NCBI GenBank assembly: GCA_045537905.1
Contig: JAZSQJ010000018.1
Span: 1 to 5,328, forward strand
Direction: 5' to 3'
DNA length: 5,328 nucleotides
Origin: SIG636 sp045537905
GTDB lineage: Bacteria; Bacillota; Clostridia; Oscillospirales; CAG-382
Made by a program: the position numbers and the translations under genes. Positions 1-5,328 of the stretch are shown piece by piece; the first letter of the stretch is position 1, and every line of letters begins with the position of its first letter. Under the pieces are notes generated by a model. It was not told the DNA's origin. It did not search any database and saw only the letters and a program-made list of their open reading frames with translations.

Positions 1-50
1 TGTGGACGGTCGCAACCGCCGTGGCTTTTCCGCAGAAAAGCGATATCCAC
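1..50. other. Structured DNA/RNA segment at the left edge, three-way-junction-like
   Basis: An outer pairing of GTGGA (2-6) with TCCAC (46-50) can enclose two hairpins: CGGT-CGCA-ACCG (7-18) and GCTTTTC-CGCA-GAAAAGC (24-41). Both hairpins share the loop CGCA. It may be the end of a structured RNA or the edge unit of the repeat block that follows. The window edge prevents a decision. Confidence 0.4.
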
Positions 51-61
51 CCGCTCCCACC

Positions 62-94
62 AAAAATCGACATGTTTCGACCTGTCGATTTTTT
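62..94 (+). terminator. Terminator-like stem-loop
   Basis: AAAAATCGACA (62-72) pairs with TGTCGATTTTT (83-93), with an inner GT/AC pair around a TTCG loop. The A-run before and T-run after make it look like a bidirectional intrinsic terminator, though the GC core is short. It separates the left-edge fold from the hairpin array. Confidence 0.5.
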
Positions 95-96
95 AT

Positions 97-281
97 CCAT
101 TGCGAAAGCAATGGTATATCATCACGCGTTAGCGTGTATATCATCAAAGGCGGCGTGCCGCCTTTGTATCTCATCACACCTTTCGGTGTGTATTAAAAAC
201 TTTTGCAATGATGATATACAATTCCCACGGAATTGATGATATGCAAGACTTCGTCTTGATGATATACACGGCGTTGCCGTG
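97..281. repeat. Array of seven hairpins with an inverting 8-base spacer
   Basis: Seven perfect stem-loops: 97-114 (CCATTGC, loop GAAA), 123-136 (CACGC, loop GTTA), 145-166 (CAAAGGCGG, loop CGTG), 175-190 (CACACC, loop TTTC), 219-235 (CAATTCC, loop CAC), 244-258 (CAAGAC, loop TTC) and 267-281 (CACGGC, loop GTT). Stems differ in sequence yet all pair fully. Spacers after hairpins 1-3 are TATATCAT (115-122), TATATCAT (137-144) and TATCTCAT (167-174). Spacers before hairpins 5-7 are ATGATATA (211-218), ATGATATG (236-243) and ATGATATA (259-266), the reverse complement. The first four loops have four bases, the last three have three. Orientation switches in 191-210. Reading frames across it are by-products of the repeats. 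Function unknown. It ends 54 bases before the small membrane-protein gene. Confidence 0.8.
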
Positions 282-323
282 ATTTATGTGAGAGTTTTTC
301 CTTTTTAATCCGTCTGTATTAAT

Positions 324-332
324 GAGGTGAGG
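324..332 (+). promoter_or_regulatory. Ribosome binding site deciding the ATG-336 start
   Basis: GAGGTGAGG lies a few bases before ATG 336. The alternative GTG at 327 falls inside this site and has only weaker purines before it, so the shorter 115-residue product is favoured. Confidence 0.7.
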
Positions 333-335
333 TTT

Positions 336-683
336 ATGGCAAAAAGAGTTACGGTTAAAATAATTAAGCTTATTTCTCCGTTGTTTTTGTTCTTCTTATT
401 GTTTGTTCCCTACAGTATTATTAACAAGGAATATATTGTAGAGTGGTTTGGTTGCGGATGTCCTAAGCTGGATGAGCTTGGAAATATGCTGCCCAACCAG
501 TTTAACGCCAACGATTTTACAGCTTATTTTTGGCTGTTCGTTAGTATCTGCGCTACCGTTATTGCCTTTTTTCTTTCAAAGTCTTTGGGCAAAAGGTGGA
601 AACGGGCTTTATACGTTTTGGGAATCTTTGTGATTGCGCTGTTGATTGCGTATCAATTTCACAGGTCGATGATGTGGAATTAA
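336..683 (+). CDS. Small three-helix membrane protein, function unknown
   Basis: 115 residues. Hydrophobic stretches at about 9-29, 62-80 and 91-107 suggest three transmembrane helices. A basic N-terminus (MAKRVTVK) and a basic 82-90 loop (KSLGKRWKR) both point to the cytoplasm, so the 30-61 loop should face outside. That loop holds the distinctive features: FGCGCP (Cys40, Cys42), an acidic run, and FNANDFT (56-62) just before helix 2. ATG at 336 is preferred to GTG at 327 because a strong AGGTGAGG-type ribosome site overlaps that GTG. I have a loose memory of similar small hypothetical proteins in Clostridia, but no named family, so I assign no function. The gene converges on the polysaccharide operon and is read from the hairpin array upstream. 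It looks AT-richer than the sugar genes. The CGC pair might bind metal or form a disulfide; this is speculation. Confidence 0.75.
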   Translation: MAKRVTVKIIKLISPLFLFFLLFVPYSIINKEYIVEWFGCGCPKLDELGNMLPNQFNANDFTAYFWLFVSICATVIAFFLSKSLGKRWKRALYVLGIFVIALLIAYQFHRSMMWN

Positions 684-793
684 CCCTTTCTCGCCTTGGT
701 GTTTGCCCAGATGATGGAGCTTAAATTAAGTTGCTCTTTCGACAAGCTTAGCAAAAAGCTGGAAATTTGTTATGTACTTTAGTTAAATATTTA

Positions 794-821
794 AGGGGTT
801 GCCTTTGATAAGACAACCCCT
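794..821. repeat. 28-base repeat, copy 1 (hairpin)
   Basis: Identical over 28 bases to 1081-1108, in the same orientation. It folds as AGGGGTTG (794-801) with CAACCCCT (814-821), with an inner CTT/AAG pairing around TGAT. This copy lacks a T-run on the plus strand, so it is not a convincing plus-strand terminator. On the minus strand it is followed by an AT-rich stretch. Confidence 0.8.
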
Positions 822-853
822 CAGACCGCTGACAAAGGCACAGAACACGAAAA

Positions 854-874
854 AGAATAAAATACAGTTATTCT
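854..874 (-). terminator. Weak terminator-like hairpin for the polysaccharide operon
   Basis: AGAATAA (854-860) pairs with TTATTCT (868-874) across a seven-base loop. On the minus strand the stem is followed by T-rich sequence (the complement of AAAAAG at 850-855). The stem is AT-rich, so it would be weak alone; it could act with the 880-911 palindrome just before it on that strand. Confidence 0.35.
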
Positions 875-879
875 AAAGT

Positions 880-911
880 AGAAAATTCAGGGATGCATCC
901 CTGAATTTTCT
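880..911. terminator. Perfect 32-base palindrome, likely bidirectional terminator
   Basis: AGAAAATTCAGGGATG (880-895) is followed directly by its exact reverse complement (896-911). The GC-rich core is flanked by GAAAATT and AATTTTC, so either strand would yield a strong hairpin ending in U-rich RNA. The plus strand continues T-rich to about 929. It lies between convergent genes, where a two-way terminator would be useful. Confidence 0.6.
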
Positions 912-966
912 GCATTTTGTTTGTTTTTTCGTTCAAAACGAACCTCGGTTTGCAGTACCCCGGGGT

Positions 967-992
967 CCCCACAAAAATATATTTTTGTGGGG
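967..992. repeat. Perfect 26-base palindrome
   Basis: CCCCACAAAAATA (967-979) is followed by its exact reverse complement (980-992). A shorter palindrome, ACCCCGGGGT (957-966), abuts it on the left, and TTCGTT/AACGAA (928-942) forms another small hairpin further left. The AT centre with GC ends is the reverse of a normal terminator stem, so this is listed as a repeat. Confidence 0.75.
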
Positions 993-1049
993 TGGTATTA
1001 CAGCTTGCACCTCGATTCGCTTTGTCTGCACTCTTTCTCAGCACTCTGC

Positions 1050-1080
1050 CAGCTTGATGACAAGGTTTGTCATCAAGCTG
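1050..1080. repeat. Perfect 14-bp hairpin next to repeat copy 2
   Basis: CAGCTTGATGACAA (1050-1063) pairs exactly with 1067-1080 around a three-base loop, GGT. It touches the second 28-base repeat at 1081, making a tandem pair of stems just past the end of the capD-like gene. Confidence 0.75.
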
Positions 1081-1115
1081 AGGGGTTGCCTTTGATAAGA
1101 CAACCCCTTGTTTTT
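1081..1115 (+). terminator. 28-base repeat, copy 2, with T-run: plus-strand terminator
   Basis: Same 28-base hairpin as 794-821, here followed by TGTTTTT (1109-1115), the usual form of an intrinsic terminator on the plus strand. It ends one base before the last codon position of the capD-like gene. It would stop rightward transcription from entering that gene in antisense. Confidence 0.6.
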
Positions 1116-1116
1116 G

Positions 1117-2988
1117 TTATGTTCTAATTTTCGGAGTATAGCTTGGCACCATCCGGCATACCAAATCTATTATGCTATCAGAGTTTTTGTCGCACTCCGC
1201 CTTCAGGTCTTGCAGTTTTTCCTCAAACCAGGCACTGTCCACGTCCTCCAGCTTACCTATAAATATAAGGTCGTTAGGGGTTTTGCCCAGTCCCTCCTCT
1301 GCCATAAGAAGCTCCTCGTAAAGCTTTTCACCCGGTCGGAGACCCGTGTATTCCACGGCTATGTCCACGTCAGGCTCAAAGCCGGAAAGCCTTATCATAT
1401 TCCTTGCCAGGTCGTCTATCTTTACAGGCTCACCCATATCCAGCACAAATATCTCGCCGTTGCCTGCATAGGCACCTGCCTGCAGCACCAGGGAAACAGC
1501 CTCGGGTATGGTCATAAAATACCTTATTATGTCCTTATGGGTTACGGTAACGGGACCGCCCTGCTCTATCTGCTTTTTGAACAGAGGGATAACGCTGCCG
1601 TTGGAGCCAAGCACGTTGCCAAAACGGACGCAGGCATATTTTGTACCGGACTTTTTTGCAAAATTGCAGATAACCATTTCGCAAAGCCGTTTGGAGGCAC
1701 CCATTATGTTCGTGGGGTTTACCGCCTTATCGGTGCTTATAAGTATAAAGGTCTCTGTGCTGTATTTATCCGCCGCCTCTGCCACGTTGTAGGTGCCGAA
1801 CACGTTGTTTTTTATGGACTCACAGGGGGAAGCCTCCATAAGCGGCACGTGCTTGTGTGCCGCCGCATGGTAAACAATGTCAGGACGGTATTCCTCAAAC
1901 ACAGAGTTTATACGGTTTTTATCCCTTACGGAGCCGATAAGCACCAGCATATCCAGATGGGGGTGCTTACGCCTTAGCTCCTGCTCTATGGCGTAGGCGC
2001 TGTTTTCGTATATATCAAATATTATCAGCTTTTTGGGTCCGTGGGAGGCTATCTGTCGGCACAGCTCGCTACCTATGGAGCCGCCTCCCCCTGTTACCAG
2101 CACTACTCTGTCGTTTACATAGCCTACTATTTCCTCGGTGTTGATTTTGACGCTGTCTCTTGCCAGCAGGTCCTCTATCTCCACCTTCCTTATTTTTCTT
2201 ACGTCCACCTCGCCGTTGATAAGCTGATAGATGCCCGGAAGGGTTTTAAGGGTACAGCCCGTTTGCTGGCACAGCCTTAGTACATCACGCCGTTTTACGG
2301 CACTTGCACTGGGGATGGCAAATACTATTTCCTCTACCTTGTACTTCAGCACTAAACCCACAACGTCCTCTGTACCGCCTGCAACGGGGACGCCATACAT
2401 ATATTTACCCCTTTTAAGAGGGTCGTCGTCAACCAGACATACCACGTTATTGTTGGATTTGCGGCTGTGCTGCAGCTCACGCAGGGTTGCCGCACCCGCC
2501 TCGCCTGCACCTACAAGCATGGTGCGAGTCTTTTTGTTTATGGCTACCGACCTATATTCCTTAAGGGCGCGAAGGAGTCTGAAGGAAAAGCGAAGCCCCA
2601 AGGTCAAGGCTGTAAGCACCAAAAAGTTTATAAACACAAAGCTTCTTGGCACAGGGTAGCCAAAAACAAACTGCACACCGCTTTGCACCGAAGACGCCGT
2701 AAGGCAGGCAAAGACCACGTATATCATTTCCCTATCGCTGGCATACTGCCACAGACTGCGGTATAAGCCGAAAAGCAGATATACTGCAAGCACTATCGGG
2801 ATTGTAAATGGGAACAGCTTAAGCACGTTCCACAAAAAGCCTGAGGCGGCAAGCTGGCTATAAGAAAACTCGAACCTTATCCACAGAGACGCAAAGGAGG
2901 ATAAGGCGATAAGAATTATATCGCTTATTACCAGGAATAACTGACGAACATATAGCTGAGAGCTATACGTTAGTTTCTTTTGCTCCAT
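1117..2988 (-). CDS. CapD/PglF/WbpM-like membrane-anchored UDP-GlcNAc 4,6-dehydratase
   Basis: Full-length (623 residues) polysaccharide-biosynthesis nucleotide-sugar dehydratase. The family removes water from UDP-GlcNAc to give a UDP-4-keto-6-deoxy-GlcNAc, the precursor of QuiNAc, D-FucNAc or bacillosamine. Four hydrophobic segments (about 14-36, 56-76, 88-109, 116-135) form the inner-membrane anchor. A CoA-binding-like Rossmann region follows, with VGAGEAGAA (159-167) and VDDDP (186-190). The catalytic SDR domain starts near 293 with TGGGGSIGSE (299-308). Active-site residues fit this family: S418-T419-D420-K421, and Met429 where classical SDRs have Tyr, with Lys433 in NIMGASKR. Other family blocks are AAAHKHVPLME (375-385), RFGNVLGSNGSV (455-466) and GLRPGEKLYEEL (549-560). 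It is last in the visible operon, 27 bases after capG. It is not equivalent to CapE, the soluble inverting dehydratase that feeds CapF, so it probably serves a second sugar. A specific name (capD, pglF or wbpM) cannot be chosen from sequence alone. Confidence 0.93.
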   Translation of the reverse strand: MEQKKLTYSSQLYVRQLFLVISDIILIALSSFASLWIRFEFSYSQLAASGFLWNVLKLFPFTIPIVLAVYLLFGLYRSLWQYASDREMIYVVFACLTASSVQSGVQFVFGYPVPRSFVFINFLVLTALTLGLRFSFRLLRALKEYRSVAINKKTRTMLVGAGEAGAATLRELQHSRKSNNNVVCLVDDDPLKRGKYMYGVPVAGGTEDVVGLVLKYKVEEIVFAIPSASAVKRRDVLRLCQQTGCTLKTLPGIYQLINGEVDVRKIRKVEIEDLLARDSVKINTEEIVGYVNDRVVLVTGGGGSIGSELCRQIASHGPKKLIIFDIYENSAYAIEQELRRKHPHLDMLVLIGSVRDKNRINSVFEEYRPDIVYHAAAHKHVPLMEASPCESIKNNVFGTYNVAEAADKYSTETFILISTDKAVNPTNIMGASKRLCEMVICNFAKKSGTKYACVRFGNVLGSNGSVIPLFKKQIEQGGPVTVTHKDIIRYFMTIPEAVSLVLQAGAYAGNGEIFVLDMGEPVKIDDLARNMIRLSGFEPDVDIAVEYTGLRPGEKLYEELLMAEEGLGKTPNDLIFIGKLEDVDSAWFEEKLQDLKAECDKNSDSIIDLVCRMVPSYTPKIRT

Positions 2989-2997
2989 ATTTTATTA

Positions 2998-3004
2998 CTT
3001 CCTC
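2998..3004 (-). promoter_or_regulatory. Ribosome binding site of the capD-like gene
   Basis: On the minus strand GAGGAAG ends nine bases before the ATG at 2988, in the 27-base gap after capG. It supports this start, which keeps the complete four-helix membrane anchor. Confidence 0.65.
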
Positions 3005-3015
3005 AAAGAACGCTT

Positions 3016-4188
3016 TTATGATTTTCTCCACACCATTTTGTCTACAACGCCCGTGTAGCTTTGGATAATTTTTACCACCTTGGCAGACACGTTTTCCTCG
3101 ATATAATCGGGCACGGGAATGCCGTTGTCGCCCTTTGCCACCATCTCCGTAGCGGTAGATACTGCTTGCATAAGGCTTTTTTCGTCTATGCCTGCCAGTA
3201 TGAAGCAGCCCTTATCCAGTGCCTCGGGTCTTTCGGTAGAGGTGCGGATGCACACCGCAGGGAAGGCTTTTCCTATACTTGTGTAGAAGCTGCTTTCCTC
3301 AGGCAAAGTACCGCTGTCGGACACTACCGCAAAGGCGTTAAGCTGTAGATTATTATAATCGTGGAAGCCAAGAGGCTCGTGACAGATAACCCGTTTGTCA
3401 AGGACAAAGCCACTTACCTCCAGCCTCTTTCTGCTTCTGGGATGGCAGGAATAAAGGATGGGCATATCATACCTTTCTGCCAGGGCGTTTATTGCACCGA
3501 ACAAGGACAAAAAGTTTTTTTCCGTATCAATATTTTCCTCCCTGTGGGCAGACAGAAGAATGTACTTTTTACTTTCCAGCCCCAGCCTTGTCAGCACGTC
3601 GCTGGACTCTATTTCAGAAAGATTGTGCCTTAGCACCTCTGCCATAGGTGAGCCTGTTACGTATACCCTCTCCTTGGGCAGACCGCACTCGTGCAGGTAC
3701 TTCCTTGCGTGCTCGGAATACGCCATATTGACGTCTGATATTATGTCAACTATCCTGCGGTTAGTCTCCTCAGGCAGACACTCGTCCTTGCAACGGTTGC
3801 CTGCCTCCATATGGAAGATGGGGATATGGAGCCTTTTTGCGGAGATGGCAGAGAGGCAGGAGTTTGTGTCGCCAAGAATAAGCAAGGCGTCGGGCTTTAT
3901 TTGCACCATCAGCTTATAGCTTTGGGCGATTATATTGCCCACCGTTTCGCCCAGGTCTGCACCTACGGTGTCAAGATACACCTCCGGCTCTGCCAGACCT
4001 AAGTCCTTAAAGAACACGCCGTTAAGGTTATAGTCGTAGTTTTGACCCGTGTGTGCCAGGATACAGTCGAAATACCCTCTGCACTTGGTAATAACCGCAG
4101 AAAGACGGATGACCTCCGGACGGGTGCCAACTATGATAAGCAGCTTTAGCTTTCCGTTATTTTTGAAGCTTATATTTGAATAATCCAT
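3016..4188 (-). CDS. capG: CapG/FnlC/WbjD-like non-hydrolysing UDP-sugar 2-epimerase
   Basis: Cytoplasmic WecB-fold enzyme of 390 residues, full length for the family. It inverts C2 of the UDP-N-acetyl sugar made by CapF, giving UDP-N-acetyl-L-fucosamine. Visible motifs in order are GTRPEVIRL (21-29), HTGQNYD (46-52), LGDTNS (105-110), HMEAGNRCKDECLPEETNRR (126-145), YSEHARKYL (157-165), VTGSPMAEVL (177-186), LLSAHREEN (211-219), SCHPRSRKRL (247-256), SDSGTLPEESS (290-300) and TSTERPEAL (316-324). By comparison with E. coli WecB the catalytic set is Asp107, Glu128, Glu140/141 and His215, all present. The EAGNRC form and the position after a CapF separate it from housekeeping MnaA/WecB, which act on UDP-GlcNAc. 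The start follows a good ribosome site at 4196-4202. The next gene begins 27 bases after the stop, so it should be in the same transcript. The main uncertainty is substrate: a related L-sugar is possible. Confidence 0.92.
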   Translation of the reverse strand: MDYSNISFKNNGKLKLLIIVGTRPEVIRLSAVITKCRGYFDCILAHTGQNYDYNLNGVFFKDLGLAEPEVYLDTVGADLGETVGNIIAQSYKLMVQIKPDALLILGDTNSCLSAISAKRLHIPIFHMEAGNRCKDECLPEETNRRIVDIISDVNMAYSEHARKYLHECGLPKERVYVTGSPMAEVLRHNLSEIESSDVLTRLGLESKKYILLSAHREENIDTEKNFLSLFGAINALAERYDMPILYSCHPRSRKRLEVSGFVLDKRVICHEPLGFHDYNNLQLNAFAVVSDSGTLPEESSFYTSIGKAFPAVCIRTSTERPEALDKGCFILAGIDEKSLMQAVSTATEMVAKGDNGIPVPDYIEENVSAKVVKIIQSYTGVVDKMVWRKS

Positions 4189-4190
4189 AA

Positions 4191-5328
4191 TTAAACCTCT
4201 TCGTAAAAAGTGTCGGGGTGACCGGGGTCAAACTCCTCGTTTGCCCACATAAGGGTAATTAAATCCTCGGTTTGGCTTAGGTTTTCTATACTGTGAGTAT
4301 AGCCCGGAAGCATATGCACCGCCTCGATTTTGTCACCGCTTACCTGAAGGCTTATTACCTCGTCGGTGCCTATTTTTCTTTGCTTTATAAGTGCCTTGCC
4401 CTTTACTACCATAAACAGCTCCCACTTGCTGTGGTGCCAGTGCTGTCCCTTGGTTATGCCTGCCTTGGATACGTTTACGGAAAACTGGCCGTGGGTTTTG
4501 GTCTTAAGCAGCTCGGTAAAGCTGCCTCTGGCGTCTACGTTGCTTTTAAGGCTGTACTTTATTTTCTCCTTGGGTAGGTAGGAAAGGTATGTGGAATACA
4601 GCTTTTTTGCAAAGCTGCCCCGGGGGATGCTTGGCATGATAAGGGTTTGAGGTTGTGCCTTAAACTCTTCCAGCAGGCTTACCACCTCACCCAGGCTTAC
4701 CCTGTGGGTAACAGGGGCGGCACAGTACCTGCCCTTTTCGCAAAGCACCGCTTCTATCCCCTCATACTCGCACCTATGCTCCTTACCCTCCAAGGCGTCA
4801 AGCATTTCCTTAAGCAAGTCGTCTATATAAAGCAGCTCAAGCTGTACGGAGGGGTCGTTTACCTTCAGAGGCAGGTCGTTGGCGGTGTTATAGCAGAAGG
4901 TGGCAACGGCACTGTTATAGTCCGGCTTACACCACTTGCCGAAAAGGTTTGGAAAACGGTAGACCAAAACCTTGGCTCCCGTATCCCTGCCGTATTCAAA
5001 GGCAAGCTCCTCTGCCGCCCGCTTGCTTCTGCCGTAGTCGCCGTCATATCTGCCGATACAGCTTGCCTGTGTGGAGGAGGAAAGCATTACGGGGCAGGTG
5101 TTGCCGTGTGCTTTGAGCGTATCAAGCAGAGTGCCCGTAAAGCCGAAATTTCCCTTCATAAATTCATCGGGATTATCAGGGCGGTTTACCCCTGCAAGAT
5201 GGAATACGAAATCTGCTTTTGCGCAGTATTCGTCAAGCAGTGAAGAGTCGGTGTCGATATCGTATTCGAAGATTTCGCCGATCGAAAGGCCCTGACGTGT
5301 CCTGTCCTTGTTATCACGTATATTTTTA
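4191..5328 (-). CDS. capF: CapF/FnlB/WbjC-like UDP-4-keto-6-deoxy-HexNAc reductase with C-terminal cupin; 5' end cut by window
   Basis: Second enzyme of UDP-N-acetyl-L-fucosamine synthesis. In the family, the cupin domain epimerises C3 of the 4-keto sugar and the SDR domain reduces C4 with NADPH, in the cytoplasm. The frame is open to the window edge, giving 378 residues plus a TAA stop. The first Met in view (codon 5159-5157) is internal: the 56 codons before it read as family sequence, including FVFHLAGVNRP at fragment residues 40-50. Only the start and the Rossmann glycine loop (about 20-25 residues) should be missing. SDR active-site residues seen are Ser83-85 and YGRSK (Tyr98, Lys102). 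The cupin spans about 265-378. Its first motif is complete (His296, His298, Glu303, Gly310) and its second is PGYTH (His345) followed by Asn349, so the metal site looks intact. It ends two bases before capG. The cupin favours the L-FucNAc reductase over simple RmlD-like reductases. The exact sugar product is inferred. Confidence 0.9.
   Translation of the reverse strand, partial: KNIRDNKDRTRQGLSIGEIFEYDIDTDSSLLDEYCAKADFVFHLAGVNRPDNPDEFMKGNFGFTGTLLDTLKAHGNTCPVMLSSSTQASCIGRYDGDYGRSKRAAEELAFEYGRDTGAKVLVYRFPNLFGKWCKPDYNSAVATFCYNTANDLPLKVNDPSVQLELLYIDDLLKEMLDALEGKEHRCEYEGIEAVLCEKGRYCAAPVTHRVSLGEVVSLLEEFKAQPQTLIMPSIPRGSFAKKLYSTYLSYLPKEKIKYSLKSNVDARGSFTELLKTKTHGQFSVNVSKAGITKGQHWHHSKWELFMVVKGKALIKQRKIGTDEVISLQVSGDKIEAVHMLPGYTHSIENLSQTEDLITLMWANEEFDPGHPDTFYEEV
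4196..4202 (-). promoter_or_regulatory. Ribosome binding site of capG, inside the end of capF
   Basis: On the minus strand GAAGAGG lies seven bases before the ATG at 4188, within the last codons of capF. With the two-base gap between the genes this points to translational coupling, and it fixes the capG start. Confidence 0.75.

Larger units (their letters stand above)
684..1116. other. Non-coding gap between convergent genes, rich in palindromes
   Basis: No credible coding sequence: the one plus-strand frame through 921-1127 runs across palindromes. The gap holds a weak stem at 745-760 (AGCTT with AAGCT), two copies of a 28-base repeat, and several longer inverted repeats listed separately. 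The look is of several small extragenic repeat modules set side by side where two transcription units meet. Confidence 0.7.

Noticed and set aside
44..62. CCCACCA near 56-62 as the 3' end of a tRNA or tmRNA
   Set aside because: No T-arm with GTTCGA-type loop precedes it, and the acceptor partner would lie outside the window.
2..236. Two overlapping plus-strand frames of 64 and 71 codons
   Set aside because: They read through the terminator-like stem and the hairpin array; composition follows the repeats and no ribosome site was seen.
97..281. Possible CRISPR array
   Set aside because: The constant part is only 8 bases, the variable parts are self-complementary hairpins, and the repeat inverts halfway. 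None of this fits CRISPR.
921..1127. Plus-strand frame of 68 codons in the intergenic gap
   Set aside because: It runs straight through the palindromes and the 28-base repeat, so its peptide is a by-product of repeat sequence.
1108..1977. Long plus-strand frame of 289 codons opposite the capD-like gene
   Set aside because: It is antisense to a gene with complete family motifs, has no recognisable domain, and is rich in His, Tyr and Val as expected of a shadow frame.
4647..5243. Plus-strand frame of 198 codons opposite capF
   Set aside because: Antisense to the well-supported SDR and linker region of capF; no motifs and no ribosome site noted.

Overview
The window looks like chromosomal DNA of a Gram-positive anaerobe of the class Clostridia, possibly an Oscillospiraceae/Ruminococcaceae-type gut bacterium. 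The grounds are strong AGGAGG-like ribosome sites, a CapF/CapG-style surface-polysaccharide operon, and intergenic regions crowded with short hairpins of a kind familiar from such genomes. This placement comes from general recognition; no search was run.

Right three-quarters (1117-5328, minus strand): three tightly packed genes of one polysaccharide operon, read right to left. The first is a CapF/FnlB/WbjC-type NADPH-dependent reductase fused to a cupin; its first ~20-25 codons lie beyond the right edge. Two bases later comes a CapG/FnlC/WbjD-type non-hydrolysing UDP-sugar 2-epimerase. After 27 bases comes a membrane-anchored CapD/PglF/WbpM-type UDP-GlcNAc 4,6-dehydratase. CapF and CapG are the second and third enzymes of UDP-N-acetyl-L-fucosamine synthesis. 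The first enzyme, CapE, would be expected just outside the window at the right. The CapD/PglF homologue makes a different 4-keto-6-deoxy intermediate, so the operon may supply two deoxy-amino sugars to one glycan.

Middle (684-1116): a 430-base gap between convergent genes with no credible coding sequence. It holds a perfect 28-base repeat present twice, two perfect palindromes (32 and 26 bases), a 14-bp perfect hairpin and weaker stems. Some of these are shaped like terminators, and the region probably insulates the two converging genes.

Left (1-335): a short three-way-junction-like fold cut by the window edge, a terminator-like stem-loop, then seven small hairpins separated by an 8-base spacer. 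The spacer reads TATATCAT in the first half and its reverse complement ATGATATA in the second half. The stems differ in sequence but all pair perfectly. Just downstream, on the plus strand, is a gene (336-683) for a small three-helix membrane protein of unknown function.

The three sugar-nucleotide genes are ordinary in content. The hairpin array and the palindrome-rich gap are the parts not explained by standard annotation.
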